The notes: generated by a model not told the origin, from the letters alone. Counted from the stretch's first letter, positions 9,723-18,679 are shown. The stretch is 64,000 bases of DNA from Bacteroidales bacterium (GCA_016705005.1 JADIZB010000005.1:62001-126000); one strand, 5' to 3'. Numbers and translations: made by a program.

Positions 9723-12182
9723 TTACCTGTCAAGATTTCCCTGAATGCTGTCCTTGACCTGATGTGAAATGGTGTCGTAGGAATGATCTCCCGGATAAAC
9801 AGGCTGCAGGAATTCTATTCTGATCTTTGTTAACGGCCTGGGAAAATGGCTTCCTTTGGGCAATGCTTTGAATGCTCCGTCAATGGAAACAGGAACAATA
9901 GGGATATTCAGTTCACGGCTCAGGATAGCAAAGGTTTTTTTAAACTGCCCGAGTTTACCGTTCAGTGTGCGGGTTCCTTCAGGGAAGATGATCAGGTTTC
10001 TGTCCTGTTTCAGCACTTCGGCCATTTTCTGTATTGAAGCTTTGAGGTCGCGGTTCAGGTCAACTATGATGATGTTGTTACGATTTGCCAGAAACTTCAG
10101 CCAACGTTGTTTAATGTGCTTTTCTTTGGCATAAACATAGGTTTTCCGGATCTGATGGCCACGCAGGTAAGCGGCAACGAACAATCCGTCGAAAACGCTC
10201 TGGTGGTTTGGTGCCAGAATGAAAGGCCCTTCCGGAATATTTTCGATACCTCTGGCCCTGAACCTGAAATACAAATGGAAAAAGGCACGTGACAGGTAAA
10301 CCATCCACCTTCCGGTAAACCAGGTGTCGGGAAGCTTCAGGTTGACTTTCTCACGCAGGATATCGGTCCAGTTGAGTTTACCTTCTTCCATGTGTGTTTT
10401 GTTCAAACTCACGAATTCACTCAGCTTGCTCACATCGCCGAAACGGGTCATTTCCGACGGCTCAATATTGACCCCGAAATTCTGCTGCAGCCAGGCCTGA
10501 AAGCCGACTTTATCAAGCGAATCCATACCCAGATCCATTTCAAGGTGATGGTATGGCATTACCTTGCGCCCCTTTTCTTCCCGGATATAGGCAGCGATAA
10601 TTTTAAACTCGGGTATTTCATTTTCTTCTGTAACCTCCCGTTCATCATCCTGATCAACAGCCAGGTCCGAAAGTTTAAACCGCTGAAGTTTACCGAGCCG
10701 CGTCCTGGGGAGTTCTTCAGAAGTAAGGTAGAAGCGCATCAGTTTTTTATAGGCAGAAACGCTGTTGTTAAAGGGTTCAATCAGATCATGGCGGAAAATG
10801 TCTTCCTGGTTACTGTCTTTAATGGCATCGGTTGTAGCAATTTCAGGAAGAATAATCACCTGAAGCTGGTTATCCTTAAGGAATACACCACAATCCTTCA
10901 CAAGCGGAGATTCCAGCAGCGCTGATTCAATCTCTGACGGATTGACATTCTTTCCATTTGAAAGAACAATGATCTCTTTTTTTCGTCCTGTAATGTATAG
11001 GAATCCTTCCTTGTCGATGTATCCGAGGTCCCCGGTATAAAGCCAGCCATTTTTAAGTACTTCGGCTGTTTCTTCAGGTCGTTTGTAGTAACCTTGCATG
11101 ATGTTCGGACCTGAAGCGATGATTTCACCATCCTTGATCTGAACGGCCGTTTCACGCATCACTTCACCCGGAGACCCGATTCTGACCCTGCGGGGTTGCG
11201 TAAAGGTAATCATGGGGGCTGCTTCGGTCATGCCATATCCCTCAAGCACCTCGAATCCAAGTGTTTGAAGATCATGTCCTACCTCAGAGTCGAGTGCAGC
11301 GCCGCCTGAAACAAGAAATTCGACCGAACCACCCAGCTTTCGGTGAACAGTGCCGAAAATTCGTTTTGAAAAAGCCGGAGAATTAACTTTTCGTGCTATA
11401 AAAAACAACAATCTCGCTACTCCGCTCTTTTTTATTTTGTCCATGATGCCTTTCCTGATGGCAGCATAAAGCCTGGGTACCCCGATGATGATGGTGATGG
11501 AATTATTCTTCAGGGTTGCCATAATATCTTCTGAAACCATCGATGGACTGATAGCCACCATAGCTCCCAGATATAACGGGATGATCATGGTTCCAACGAG
11601 GGGGAAAATGTGATGGAGCGGCAACAGGATCATAACTCTGGAATCATGCCTGTAGATGCGGATATGTTCTGATACAGCCCTCACATTTGTCAGGATATTG
11701 TTATAGGAAAGCATTACTCCTTTAGGGCTGCCGGTTGTCCCTGAGGTGTATATAATGACTGCTGTATCTTCAGGGGCGGTTTGAATGGTTTCAGAATCCG
11801 CAAAAGGTTCAGTAGGTATGGATTCCGCTTCATCAATGATGATCATTTTTGCGGAAATGCCCGCAATTTGGGTGGCTTCAGCCATTACCCGGCGACTGGC
11901 TTCGGAACAGAAAATTACTGTCGGACCGGAATCCTTCAGGATATAGGCAACTTCAGAGGCTGTTGCCAGGTAATCGATAGGTATGGCAACCCCTTTCACT
12001 TTCCAGATGGCATAGAACGCGAATATCCAACCAGGCCTGTTTTCAGAAAAGATGACCATATGGTCTGACTTGTCAGAACGAATCAGGGAAGCAAACTTTT
12101 CAACCTGACTGAACATTTCTGTATATGAGATTTTTTGATCCCCGAAAGCGATGGCTGTCTTATTACCTGCGTTTTTCAGCAT
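9723..12182 (-). CDS. acyl-activating enzyme / acyl carrier / lysophospholipid acyltransferase fusion
   Basis: An 819-residue three-part enzyme. Residues 1-510 form an AMP-dependent acyl-acid ligase (YTSGTTGSPKGVM at 145-157, EGYGMTE at 314-320, YTGDLGYID at 382-390, and a GRKKEIIVLSNGKNVNP hinge with Lys-411). Residues about 520-595 are a carrier domain with phosphopantetheine Ser-555 in LGMDSLDKVG. Residues about 625-819 are a PlsC-type acyltransferase (NHQSVFD at 659-665 and FPEGTR at 733-738). A fatty acid could therefore be activated, loaded on the built-in carrier and passed to a lysophospholipid within one chain. E. coli Aas is related but has the acyltransferase first and no carrier domain. 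It is probably at the inner face of the membrane. Confidence 0.92.
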   Translation of the reverse strand: MLKNAGNKTAIAFGDQKISYTEMFSQVEKFASLIRSDKSDHMVIFSENRPGWIFAFYAIWKVKGVAIPIDYLATASEVAYILKDSGPTVIFCSEASRRVMAEATQIAGISAKMIIIDEAESIPTEPFADSETIQTAPEDTAVIIYTSGTTGSPKGVMLSYNNILTNVRAVSEHIRIYRHDSRVMILLPLHHIFPLVGTMIIPLYLGAMVAISPSMVSEDIMATLKNNSITIIIGVPRLYAAIRKGIMDKIKKSGVARLLFFIARKVNSPAFSKRIFGTVHRKLGGSVEFLVSGGAALDSEVGHDLQTLGFEVLEGYGMTEAAPMITFTQPRRVRIGSPGEVMRETAVQIKDGEIIASGPNIMQGYYKRPEETAEVLKNGWLYTGDLGYIDKEGFLYITGRKKEIIVLSNGKNVNPSEIESALLESPLVKDCGVFLKDNQLQVIILPEIATTDAIKDSNQEDIFRHDLIEPFNNSVSAYKKLMRFYLTSEELPRTRLGKLQRFKLSDLAVDQDDEREVTEENEIPEFKIIAAYIREEKGRKVMPYHHLEMDLGMDSLDKVGFQAWLQQNFGVNIEPSEMTRFGDVSKLSEFVSLNKTHMEEGKLNWTDILREKVNLKLPDTWFTGRWMVYLSRAFFHLYFRFRARGIENIPEGPFILAPNHQSVFDGLFVAAYLRGHQIRKTYVYAKEKHIKQRWLKFLANRNNIIIVDLNRDLKASIQKMAEVLKQDRNLIIFPEGTRTLNGKLGQFKKTFAILSRELNIPIVPVSIDGAFKALPKGSHFPRPLTKIRIEFLQPVYPGDHSYDTISHQVKDSIQGNLDR

Positions 12183-12622
12183 AAGTTAAAAAGTCATTAT
12201 ATTGATGAATATAATAAAGATGTCAAAAAACCGGAAGATGATGTTTTGCCATTGTCTGAAAAACCCTCACAAATCCTTCCGGATTTTTTATTTATCTGTC
12301 ATGCAGTCCATTCACAGACTTCAGAACTCATCAGATTACAATACAAAGGTAGTTAAATTAGATAACGGAAACCGAATGATTACATATTTTGAGTTAGTGC
12401 ATATTAATAATCCGTTTGTCATTGCAGTGCAAAGGACAGGTTAAAACCAGCTGTTTTGTTTTAGTTTGGAATTGGAATACCGTTATCAGGATTATTGGTT
12501 TAAGCCAGATCCGGGTGTTGGATTTAAGGAACGGGTTTCCGGCTTATTTTTATCATGAAAGCAAATCTGGCTAAGAAGCCTGATGCCGGTAAAGTGGATA
12601 CGGAAATAAAAATGAAATCTGA
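12183..12622. other. intergenic stretch with leader of the acyl-activating gene
   Basis: About 440 bases without a supported gene. Short forward frames here have no recognisable product. The minus strand carries TACCTTTG at 12344-12351, a match to the Bacteroidota -7 consensus, which would give the acyl-activating enzyme fusion gene a leader of about 160 bases. The rest is featureless and AT-rich. Confidence 0.45.
12344..12351 (-). promoter_or_regulatory. putative -7 element for acyl-activating fusion
   Basis: TACCTTTG on the minus strand fits TAnnTTTG. No good -33 TTG is present at 19-21 bases, so this is a weak call. Confidence 0.35.
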
Positions 12623-13459
12623 TCATGGGCAGAGTTCCTTAACTTCCCTCATAACCCCGGACATTGAATTAGCACCGATACCAGTTAAAGCAAGAAGGTC
12701 AGGGTTGAGTGAAATGTCGCTGCAGAGCACTATGTTATGATCGATGAGTGTTTGTTTTTGCTTTTTGTTTAGCCCTGTCAATGCTGTAACGGGAAACAAA
12801 GCGGCATTTTCAACAAGATCCTTGAGACTACCCTGATGAGGATAATCCCATCCTACAAGATGCAGACCAACACATTTGCCATACCTGGCAGCATCTTCAG
12901 AAAATCGTGTATTGGTAATAACCCAGCCTTCAAATGAATTGAATTCCTGAGATCCTGATTCATGAATTCTTCTTCTTATGTCTTCAAACCTTGAATGGAT
13001 GTAGAGGGGTACCTGGACATTGCAAACCTTTCCCGGCATGTTGTGATATTTGCATTCAACCATGATGTTGGCATGATTACCGGTTGCGATCACATCTATT
13101 TCATGGCTGACACATTTTCCCTGCACTATAACTCCTACCTTAACCTGAAATCCTTGTTTTCTGAATATTTCGCCAACATATTTCTCGAAAGGATACCCGG
13201 TTGGGCCAAGTTGCATGATGGCATTTTTAAGACTATAGCGCGCTGCCAGTGAATGCTTTCTGCTCCTGAGGATCCGGAATGCCTTTTTAAAAATACCCCG
13301 GGTTGATATGCCTTCGGGAAGATCTTTCTTTACTTCCGTAATAATGTCTGATATCATTTCATCAGAAGCGCCTGCAAGCCTCAGGGAGGTATGCAGTTTT
13401 TCGACTGAGAAATCCTGTTTTTCACCGGAGGATTTACGGATCAGAAATTTATTGGTCAT
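12623..13459 (-). CDS. ATP-cone / restriction-endonuclease-like protein
   Basis: A 278-residue protein in three parts. Residues 1-85 form an ATP-cone (IRKSSGEKQDFSVEKLHTSL), the nucleotide-sensing module known from ribonucleotide reductases and NrdR. Residues about 88-210 form a PD-(D/E)XK nuclease-like domain with the catalytic pattern E92...E120-I-D122 and V-E135-C-K137, as in Mrr-type restriction endonucleases. Residues about 228-278 contain helix-hairpin-helix-like segments (LTGLNKKQKQTLIDHNI, LALTGIGANS), suggesting DNA binding. No methyltransferase or specificity gene is adjacent, so it is unlikely to be a classical restriction system; a repair or nucleotide-gated nuclease role is inference. 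A TATCTTTG element lies 24 bases upstream of the ATG. Confidence 0.85.
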   Translation of the reverse strand: MTNKFLIRKSSGEKQDFSVEKLHTSLRLAGASDEMISDIITEVKKDLPEGISTRGIFKKAFRILRSRKHSLAARYSLKNAIMQLGPTGYPFEKYVGEIFRKQGFQVKVGVIVQGKCVSHEIDVIATGNHANIMVECKYHNMPGKVCNVQVPLYIHSRFEDIRRRIHESGSQEFNSFEGWVITNTRFSEDAARYGKCVGLHLVGWDYPHQGSLKDLVENAALFPVTALTGLNKKQKQTLIDHNIVLCSDISLNPDLLALTGIGANSMSGVMREVKELCP

Positions 13460-13483
13460 TGTTAAACGGGAAATTGTTCAGTT

Positions 13484-13491
13484 CAAAGATA
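13484..13491 (-). promoter_or_regulatory. putative -7 element for ATP-cone nuclease gene
   Basis: TATCTTTG on the minus strand, a perfect TAnnTTTG match 24 bases before the start codon. The -33 region is not convincing. Confidence 0.5.
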
Positions 13492-13665
13492 CGAACCAAC
13501 CCACTGATTCTTTCTTTAAAAATCAATGGAGAAAAGTATTTGTAAAAGCATCTTTGGTTCTTACATAAGCTCAGCACAGCAGGACTCAAAATTTGTTTAG
13601 AACATGTATAAATTGCAAACAGGCGGATAACCGGTGAATAACGGGATTGAAATATCTGCGTATCT

Positions 13666-13971
13666 TTGTTCACCGTGTTTGATTTCAGGCGAATATTGTC
13701 AGTGGTGCTTGTCATCCTTACCTTGCAGGTATATCTGGATGAAACAATGGAGCATTTTAACCTCCCGGGTATAGTCGACCTGCAGGGGAGTTCTGCCCTT
13801 AACACAATCAACCATCAGTTTCAACATAACCATGATCACCTCTGGCTTCCGGCAGCAGGGATATGTGTCGTAAAGCGCAAGGAGCAGGTTGTGAAGCAAA
13901 ACCATCAATCTGTATTTTTCATTTTCCCTGAATTTTCACAACAGGTCTGGCAGCCACCCAAATTAACCTGA
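13666..13971 (+). CDS. possible small His-rich exported or membrane-anchored protein
   Basis: A frame of about 100 codons starting at TTG 13666 or GTG 13675. The first 20 residues give a hydrophobic helix (ILSVVLVILTLQVYL), followed by a polar region with clustered histidines (NHQFQHNHDHLW) that could bind metal, and a C-terminus ending VWQPPKLT. Codon choice looks like that of the neighbours, but there is no ATG at the right place (the first in-frame ATG, 13747, removes the hydrophobic segment). A TATCTTTG element at 13661-13668 sits so close that it would give an almost leaderless message. I do not recognise the family. A cytochrome b561 gene and a cation-transporter remnant lie downstream. 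Confidence 0.35.
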   Translation: MFTVFDFRRILSVVLVILTLQVYLDETMEHFNLPGIVDLQGSSALNTINHQFQHNHDHLWLPAAGICVVKRKEQVVKQNHQSVFFIFPEFSQQVWQPPKLT

Positions 13972-14103
13972 CTTATCAGCACGGTACTGTGCTGAATGCT
14001 TATTCATAGGGCAGGAATCACAGACCGGCCTGATTTCCTTCTGTATTCTGAACAATAGTATTTATCTGCGGTCTGTTATGATCCGCAACAATTTCTGATT
14101 ATT

Positions 14104-14850
14104 ATGGAAAACAAAAAGAAAACCTATGTTTGGGGAATCCCAACCAGATTCTTTCACTGGACATTGTTTCTGGCTCTGATAGGAGCCTATATTGCTGAAG
14201 AGGATTACCTTACAGCTCATGTTTCATTCGGATATGCTGCCGGAATTCTGGTGTTGTTTCGTATCCTGTGGGGATTCACCGGGCCCCGTTATTCCCGCTT
14301 CCGCGACTTCCCAGTTGGGATTAAATCCATTTCAGGATTTATCAAAGGATTTGGGAAGGCCGGAAATGTCTATCCCGGCCATAATCCACCTGCTTCACTT
14401 GTGATGCTGGCCATCATGTTTGATGTGTTATTCATCGCACTTTCAGGTATGCTCACTCTAGCCCAGGAAGGTGGAACGGGGCTTTTCAGCTCCCTGACAC
14501 TGCCCGCCGGTGTTGAGTTTAAAGAAATGCATGAAGTGTTCTTTCAAACAGGCATTGTACTGGTAATTATTCATCTGGCAGGCATTTTAACCGATCTTTT
14601 TATTCATAAATCCGATAGTTCTCTGAAATCAATTTTTACCGGTTACAAATCAGGCATCTCAGCAACTGATGCACAGCTGACCGGTTTTCAGAAAGTATTG
14701 GCAGCCGGCTGGATACTTGCTCCATTGGTAGCCTTTTACATGGTTATAACCGGTCCTCCTATGCAGCTAAACGAAGAGGAAGGTTCCGGTGAATCAATGG
14801 AAATGAATGATAACGGAGAAGCTGAGGAAAGGGGCGAAGACGAAGATTAG
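14104..14850 (+). CDS. b-type cytochrome, cytochrome b561 family
   Basis: A 248-residue membrane cytochrome related to bacterial b561 and Ni/Fe-hydrogenase-type cytochromes. It has four main helices (about 15-31, 40-58, 98-120, 148-168) plus a fifth near 195-215. Likely heme ligands are His-18 (TRFFHWT), His-39 (TAHVSFGY), His-143 (KEMHEVF) and His-157 (VIIHLAG), the usual spacing for two b hemes. The last 27 residues are strongly acidic. Such proteins pass electrons between quinones and a periplasmic partner, often a small cytochrome c; none is visible nearby, so the partner is unknown. Confidence 0.88.
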   Translation: MENKKKTYVWGIPTRFFHWTLFLALIGAYIAEEDYLTAHVSFGYAAGILVLFRILWGFTGPRYSRFRDFPVGIKSISGFIKGFGKAGNVYPGHNPPASLVMLAIMFDVLFIALSGMLTLAQEGGTGLFSSLTLPAGVEFKEMHEVFFQTGIVLVIIHLAGILTDLFIHKSDSSLKSIFTGYKSGISATDAQLTGFQKVLAAGWILAPLVAFYMVITGPPMQLNEEEGSGESMEMNDNGEAEERGEDED

Positions 14851-15099
14851 CAACCAACGGTTTATCATAATTTCTGTTGCTGCAATGGAGAAAAAAATGG
14901 TTGCAGGCTTGCCGGTCGTTGCAGCTTTTTACTAACCGGGTTTTAACCGGTTATCGGAATTCTCACAGGAAGCCCTGGAATTTTGTCGGATGCCCTGATT
15001 AATGGCCCGATAAGCTGTCCGCCGTTATTACCTGGTTTCCTGTGACGATTTCCGGTATGTCTGCCAGCACCATCGGGTATGCACAGGCAGATTGGCTGC

Positions 15100-15369
15100 A
15101 TTCCGGAAAATTCAGCAAAAATTCGTCCCCGTCACTTTCTGAGGGTCATAACTTCAGGTACCGGGCACTTTGTGGATGTATCCATTTATGTCGATCCTTC
15201 ATTGTCCATTACCGAAGTACATCATGTTTCACACCTGGTCGAAGAACTGATCCGCAGGAATTTCAGCAGGTGCGCGGTACAGGTGCACATTGAGCCTGAT
15301 GGTGAGAAGGCGGATAAGATCAACAGAAAATTTGAAACACACTTTTACATTGAACCATCCAACCCATAG
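15100..15369 (+). pseudogene. detached C-terminal domain of a cation diffusion facilitator
   Basis: The frame 15079-15369 (96 codons) carries, from about codon 25, the cytoplasmic dimerisation domain of CDF metal exporters (CzcD/FieF type): the pattern FVDVSIYVDPSLSI, then HHVSHLVEELI, then CAVQVHIEPD is the family's alpha/beta metal-binding fold. The six-helix membrane domain that should precede it (about 200 residues) is absent in every frame of the 200 bases upstream, and the codons before the domain look degenerate. I read it as the remnant of a deleted or decayed transporter. A free-standing soluble metal-binding domain is possible but less likely, as no good start is seen. Confidence 0.6.
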
Positions 15370-15460
15370 CCCGATGGTTAAGGTCATATGGTTTTCCCGG
15401 AAACAACCGGAACATCTTCCGGCCCGGGAGAAGTTTCGGAATCGGGAATATGGGAAACGG

Positions 15461-16165
15461 TTACGATGGATTAACCTTTTTAATGCTCCTGAGAAATATC
15501 CAGACAAAGTCGGCGAGCAGCAGCAATACACCAACACCGAAAAGCAGCCAGCTGAAAGATTCCGGGATGAAATTCCTGAGGGTATCCATCATTCCTGAAC
15601 CGGTTGTTAAAGCATCTCCGGCTGCAATCACCATGAAATAATCCTTTGTAAATGATCCGATCACGATGAGACTTCCCGATGCAAGTAGAAATATGTCAAT
15701 CAGGCCAAACTTTACCCTGTGCTGATTCTCCTGAAGCCAGACAACCAAAATCATCAGCATAATCATCATCAGCGACAGCAGGCAGGGGGCGAGCACCGGT
15801 CCAATCCACGGAACAGGCAGCAGGAACAGAATGTCCCAGTCAAGAAGACTTGCCGGCCAGCCGATCAGCAGGTAGAGAAAGACATAATAAAAGATGTCCC
15901 AGATGGCGAAACAGAAGAGAAAGAAAACAAACCGCTGTGCGGAGTTTCTCCCGGCGATGATGCCGGCCACAAGCAGCATGATGAGTGTGGCCATTTCACG
16001 AAGCAATTCAGTGACCAGTATCTTACTTTCAAGCGGTACCAGTGGAAAAACAAAGCCATCGGGGTAGTACAAAGCCCTGAGATAAACCACCACGGCTGAT
16101 TCCATAAAGCCCATGGCGATGCTGAAAATCGTCAGGTATGCTATGACTCTGATTACCGGTTTCAT
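15461..16165 (-). CDS. conserved membrane protein of unknown function
   Basis: A 234-residue integral membrane protein with about six helices (near 7-28, 55-75, 80-104, 112-145, 150-172, 200-225) and the motif MESAVVVYLRALYYPDGF after helix 1. It starts 37 bases behind the stop of the thioredoxin-like gene on the same strand and is probably cotranscribed with it. I do not recognise a named family. A role in envelope redox or in handling the partner's substrate would be speculation. Confidence 0.75.
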   Translation of the reverse strand: MKPVIRVIAYLTIFSIAMGFMESAVVVYLRALYYPDGFVFPLVPLESKILVTELLREMATLIMLLVAGIIAGRNSAQRFVFFLFCFAIWDIFYYVFLYLLIGWPASLLDWDILFLLPVPWIGPVLAPCLLSLMMIMLMILVVWLQENQHRVKFGLIDIFLLASGSLIVIGSFTKDYFMVIAAGDALTTGSGMMDTLRNFIPESFSWLLFGVGVLLLLADFVWIFLRSIKKVNPS

Positions 16166-16202
16166 AACTGCATTTTAAATCGTTGGTACACCGGAAAAGG
16201 TT

Positions 16203-17666
16203 TCACAATCCTGAGAAGTTCATTAACTCTGCAGTTGATCCGGGCATTTCAACAATCTTCCCCGTTTTCCGGTCAATCAGGATCATCACGGGGGTGGCAA
16301 GAATGAAATAGTCGTTCGCCACTTTACTGTTGATGCCTTCCTTTGCCCTCAGGTGCGTCCACCCTTTTAATCCGGTTATTCTGCTGTTCCATGCGGTAAT
16401 TTCAGCATCCGTTTCATCGAGGCTGATGGCGATTACTTCAAGTTTTCTGCTGATTTCAGGCTTAAGTGACCAGGGATAAAGCGTTTTGACTGTTTCACCA
16501 CAATGGCTGCAGTCGGCCGACCAGAAAAGCAGGAGTATGTAGCCTGACCCTTTCGTGAATTCCGAAAGCCGGAAAGGAATGTTGTCGCTGTTGTTCAATA
16601 CAAAATCCGGAGCCACCACCCCGGGCAGGAGCGTTTCCATGCCTTTCAGCCTGCGCTCTATTTCCATTCTTTTTGTGGTAGGACAGGCCGGGTCGTTCAG
16701 ATAAGGCTCAAGTACCTTCATCCCCTGAGGCAGATCGTTGCTTTCGAACCCCCGGTAAAAATAGTCAACCATCCATCCATACACCTTCGGGTGTCCTGCT
16801 TTTGCCGATTCGATGGCTTTTTTAGCAGCAGCCGGAAGCAGCGAATCGCGCAAAGCCACAGAAGTTGCCATCTGACCATGCAGGTTCACATAACCGTTCA
16901 TCCATTCGTTCAGTTGTGAGGTTCTGGTGATGACCGGATCGTTGAAATCGATGCCATCAAAATAATGACCGATCAGACTGAGCAGGCGCTCCTTTTCACT
17001 GCCGGTCCAGGCAATATCGGGAAGGTAACTGAATCTGTAAAGGCTGGAGGCAAAAAGAGCTTTGTCATCTTTTACCCTGCCATCAAGCCATTTATTGTAA
17101 CCGACACGCCGTTTTTCATATTCCCTGATTCCTTCCCGGTAAAAATCGGAACCTGTGTCATCGTATGCCATAAGGAACTGCTGCAGCAGGCTGATCTTTT
17201 CCTTTTGACGGCCATTTTCACTGGTAAAGAGCGCAAATGCATTGTTCTCTTTTTCATCCTGTTGAAACCAGGTACTGTCGGAATTGTTGGCAAACATGGG
17301 ATGAACCCATAGTTCCAGCGACTGGCTTCCGATAAGGATATGCTTTTCGGAAGGGTAGGGGGTACTTTCCGGTTTTTCCCTGTAATCGAACCTGAGAATA
17401 AACTCACCCGGCAGGTATTCATCTGGTACCGTCAGAAAGGCGGTTTGACCGCTTTTTACCGACTTGACGTCAGCAATACTTTTCAGCAGTTTTGGCCCCG
17501 ACAATGGGATAAGGCTCACGTTGGTTCCGGCAACACCCCGGATGTGAAAGGTTATTTTAAGCTCCCGGGCACAGGCATTCTCAATTGAAAGGGAGCCAAT
17601 TAAGAGAAATAATATATTATATATCAGATATTTATGGAAAATGGTACCTGCCATATGTATACGCAT
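16203..17666 (-). CDS. thioredoxin-fold (TlpA-like) exported protein
   Basis: A 487-residue protein with an N-terminal signal/anchor (about 11-33, ending ENACARE), an N-terminal beta domain of the type seen in Bacteroidota TlpA-like proteins (about 36-125), a long helical middle region (about 140-345) and a C-terminal thioredoxin fold (about 350-487). The active-site pair is Cys-386/Cys-389 in FWSADCSHCGE, and a cis-Pro is present in FILATPVMILID. This is the usual arrangement of periplasmic thiol-disulfide reductases in this phylum. A conserved membrane gene follows in the operon. The 5' leader contains a 15-base perfect palindrome at 17698-17712. Confidence 0.88.
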   Translation of the reverse strand: MRIHMAGTIFHKYLIYNILFLLIGSLSIENACARELKITFHIRGVAGTNVSLIPLSGPKLLKSIADVKSVKSGQTAFLTVPDEYLPGEFILRFDYREKPESTPYPSEKHILIGSQSLELWVHPMFANNSDSTWFQQDEKENNAFALFTSENGRQKEKISLLQQFLMAYDDTGSDFYREGIREYEKRRVGYNKWLDGRVKDDKALFASSLYRFSYLPDIAWTGSEKERLLSLIGHYFDGIDFNDPVITRTSQLNEWMNGYVNLHGQMATSVALRDSLLPAAAKKAIESAKAGHPKVYGWMVDYFYRGFESNDLPQGMKVLEPYLNDPACPTTKRMEIERRLKGMETLLPGVVAPDFVLNNSDNIPFRLSEFTKGSGYILLLFWSADCSHCGETVKTLYPWSLKPEISRKLEVIAISLDETDAEITAWNSRITGLKGWTHLRAKEGINSKVANDYFILATPVMILIDRKTGKIVEMPGSTAELMNFSGL

Positions 17667-17697
17667 TGAAAGATTAAACCGGATTGTTCATATTAAC

Positions 17698-17712
17698 CCT
17701 GCCAGGCAGGGC
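17698..17712. repeat. 15-base palindrome in leader of TlpA-like gene
   Basis: CCCTGCCAGGCAGGG is a perfect inverted repeat around a central A, 32 bases upstream of the ATG at 17666. It could be an operator or a short RNA hairpin; nothing decides between these. Confidence 0.4.
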
Positions 17713-17774
17713 TTCCGATTGTAAATGTAGTTTGTTTCTATGAATACCGCAATCCCGGTCATCAGGGTATAACA

Positions 17775-18554
17775 CTATGTCCTCTTTTTATGTTCATAAT
17801 AGGACCGTTGCGGAAGGGGGGCAGGCCGGGTTTCCGACAATAGTTTCGGACCCGTTGGTGACAGGATTTCCCTTGAATAGGGGCCTGACTGCAGAATTTT
17901 CCCGCTTACCGGATAGGCATTCATCTGTTTTGACGGATACTTTTCAAGCATTCCCAGGATCTCTGCAAGGCTCAGGGTGGGCTTCAGCCAGCGTGATTCA
18001 CGGCCAAAGGGAAGTATGGCCGGCATCCTGGAAAACGGCAGGCTGCGGACGAGCGAATTTGCAGGTACGGTGATGATGGTGAATGAATGATGCATTTCTC
18101 CGTTTACGGGATTCAGCCAGGTGTCGAAAAGCCCGGCGAAACCAATGGGGTGCCTGTGCTCTCTCAGATAGAAAAGGTAGGGTTTGGGAAGAATCCCGGA
18201 TGAACATTCTATGTATGCATCTGCAACGACGATACAACGCTGCGAGAACAGGGGTTTCTGAAAGGCCGGTTTGAGGAAAATGGCCCTGGAGCCACTGAAT
18301 GACGGGTCATTACCGGGGTTTTTGTCACCCTCGGCCCTGGCATTGATCAGCTGCATTTTACTTTTGGCCCATGAAGGTGTCATACCGAATTCCGACAGGA
18401 TCAGATCACCCGGATTCTGCCGCGTTATGATCAGCGTCTGATCGCCGGGAGCGACCACCACGGAGGGATCCCAGCCATCGGGTAAGGTTGCCCTGACCCC
18501 AAAACGGCTTTCAATCGTATCAAGCTTACTGACAAGAATATACCTGTGGCTCAT
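17775..18554 (-). CDS. SRAP (YedK/HMCES-like) family protein lacking the catalytic Cys
   Basis: A 259-residue member of the SOS-response-associated-peptidase family, whose active members use Cys-2 to crosslink abasic sites in single-stranded DNA. The scaffold is recognisable: MSHRY at the start (normally MCGRY), VVVAPGD (normally YN-APG), EFGMTPSW, INARAEG with Asn-71, the acidic residue Glu-116 in ADAYIE, and SRMPAILP. Three active-site positions have changed: Cys-2 is Ser, the Asn of YN-AP is Val-33, and the His of the HxRMP segment is Phe-174. The Asn-71 and Glu-116 positions are kept. The protein may bind DNA without crosslinking, or have lost activity. It is transcribed toward the TlpA-like gene. 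Confidence 0.85.
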   Translation of the reverse strand: MSHRYILVSKLDTIESRFGVRATLPDGWDPSVVVAPGDQTLIITRQNPGDLILSEFGMTPSWAKSKMQLINARAEGDKNPGNDPSFSGSRAIFLKPAFQKPLFSQRCIVVADAYIECSSGILPKPYLFYLREHRHPIGFAGLFDTWLNPVNGEMHHSFTIITVPANSLVRSLPFSRMPAILPFGRESRWLKPTLSLAEILGMLEKYPSKQMNAYPVSGKILQSGPYSREILSPTGPKLLSETRPAPLPQRSYYEHKKRT

Positions 18555-18637
18555 GATTAGTTTTTAATCAAATTTCGGAATGAAAAATAATCATTTGTAA
18601 CCGGAAATGCAAGGAAGAAAAAGGCCGGACAGAAGTT

Positions 18638-18679
<42 letters not shown>

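Noticed and set aside
13449..13811. Minus-strand frame of 120 codons upstream of the ATP-cone gene
   Set aside because: It overlaps the start and promoter of that gene, and its composition is unlike a protein.
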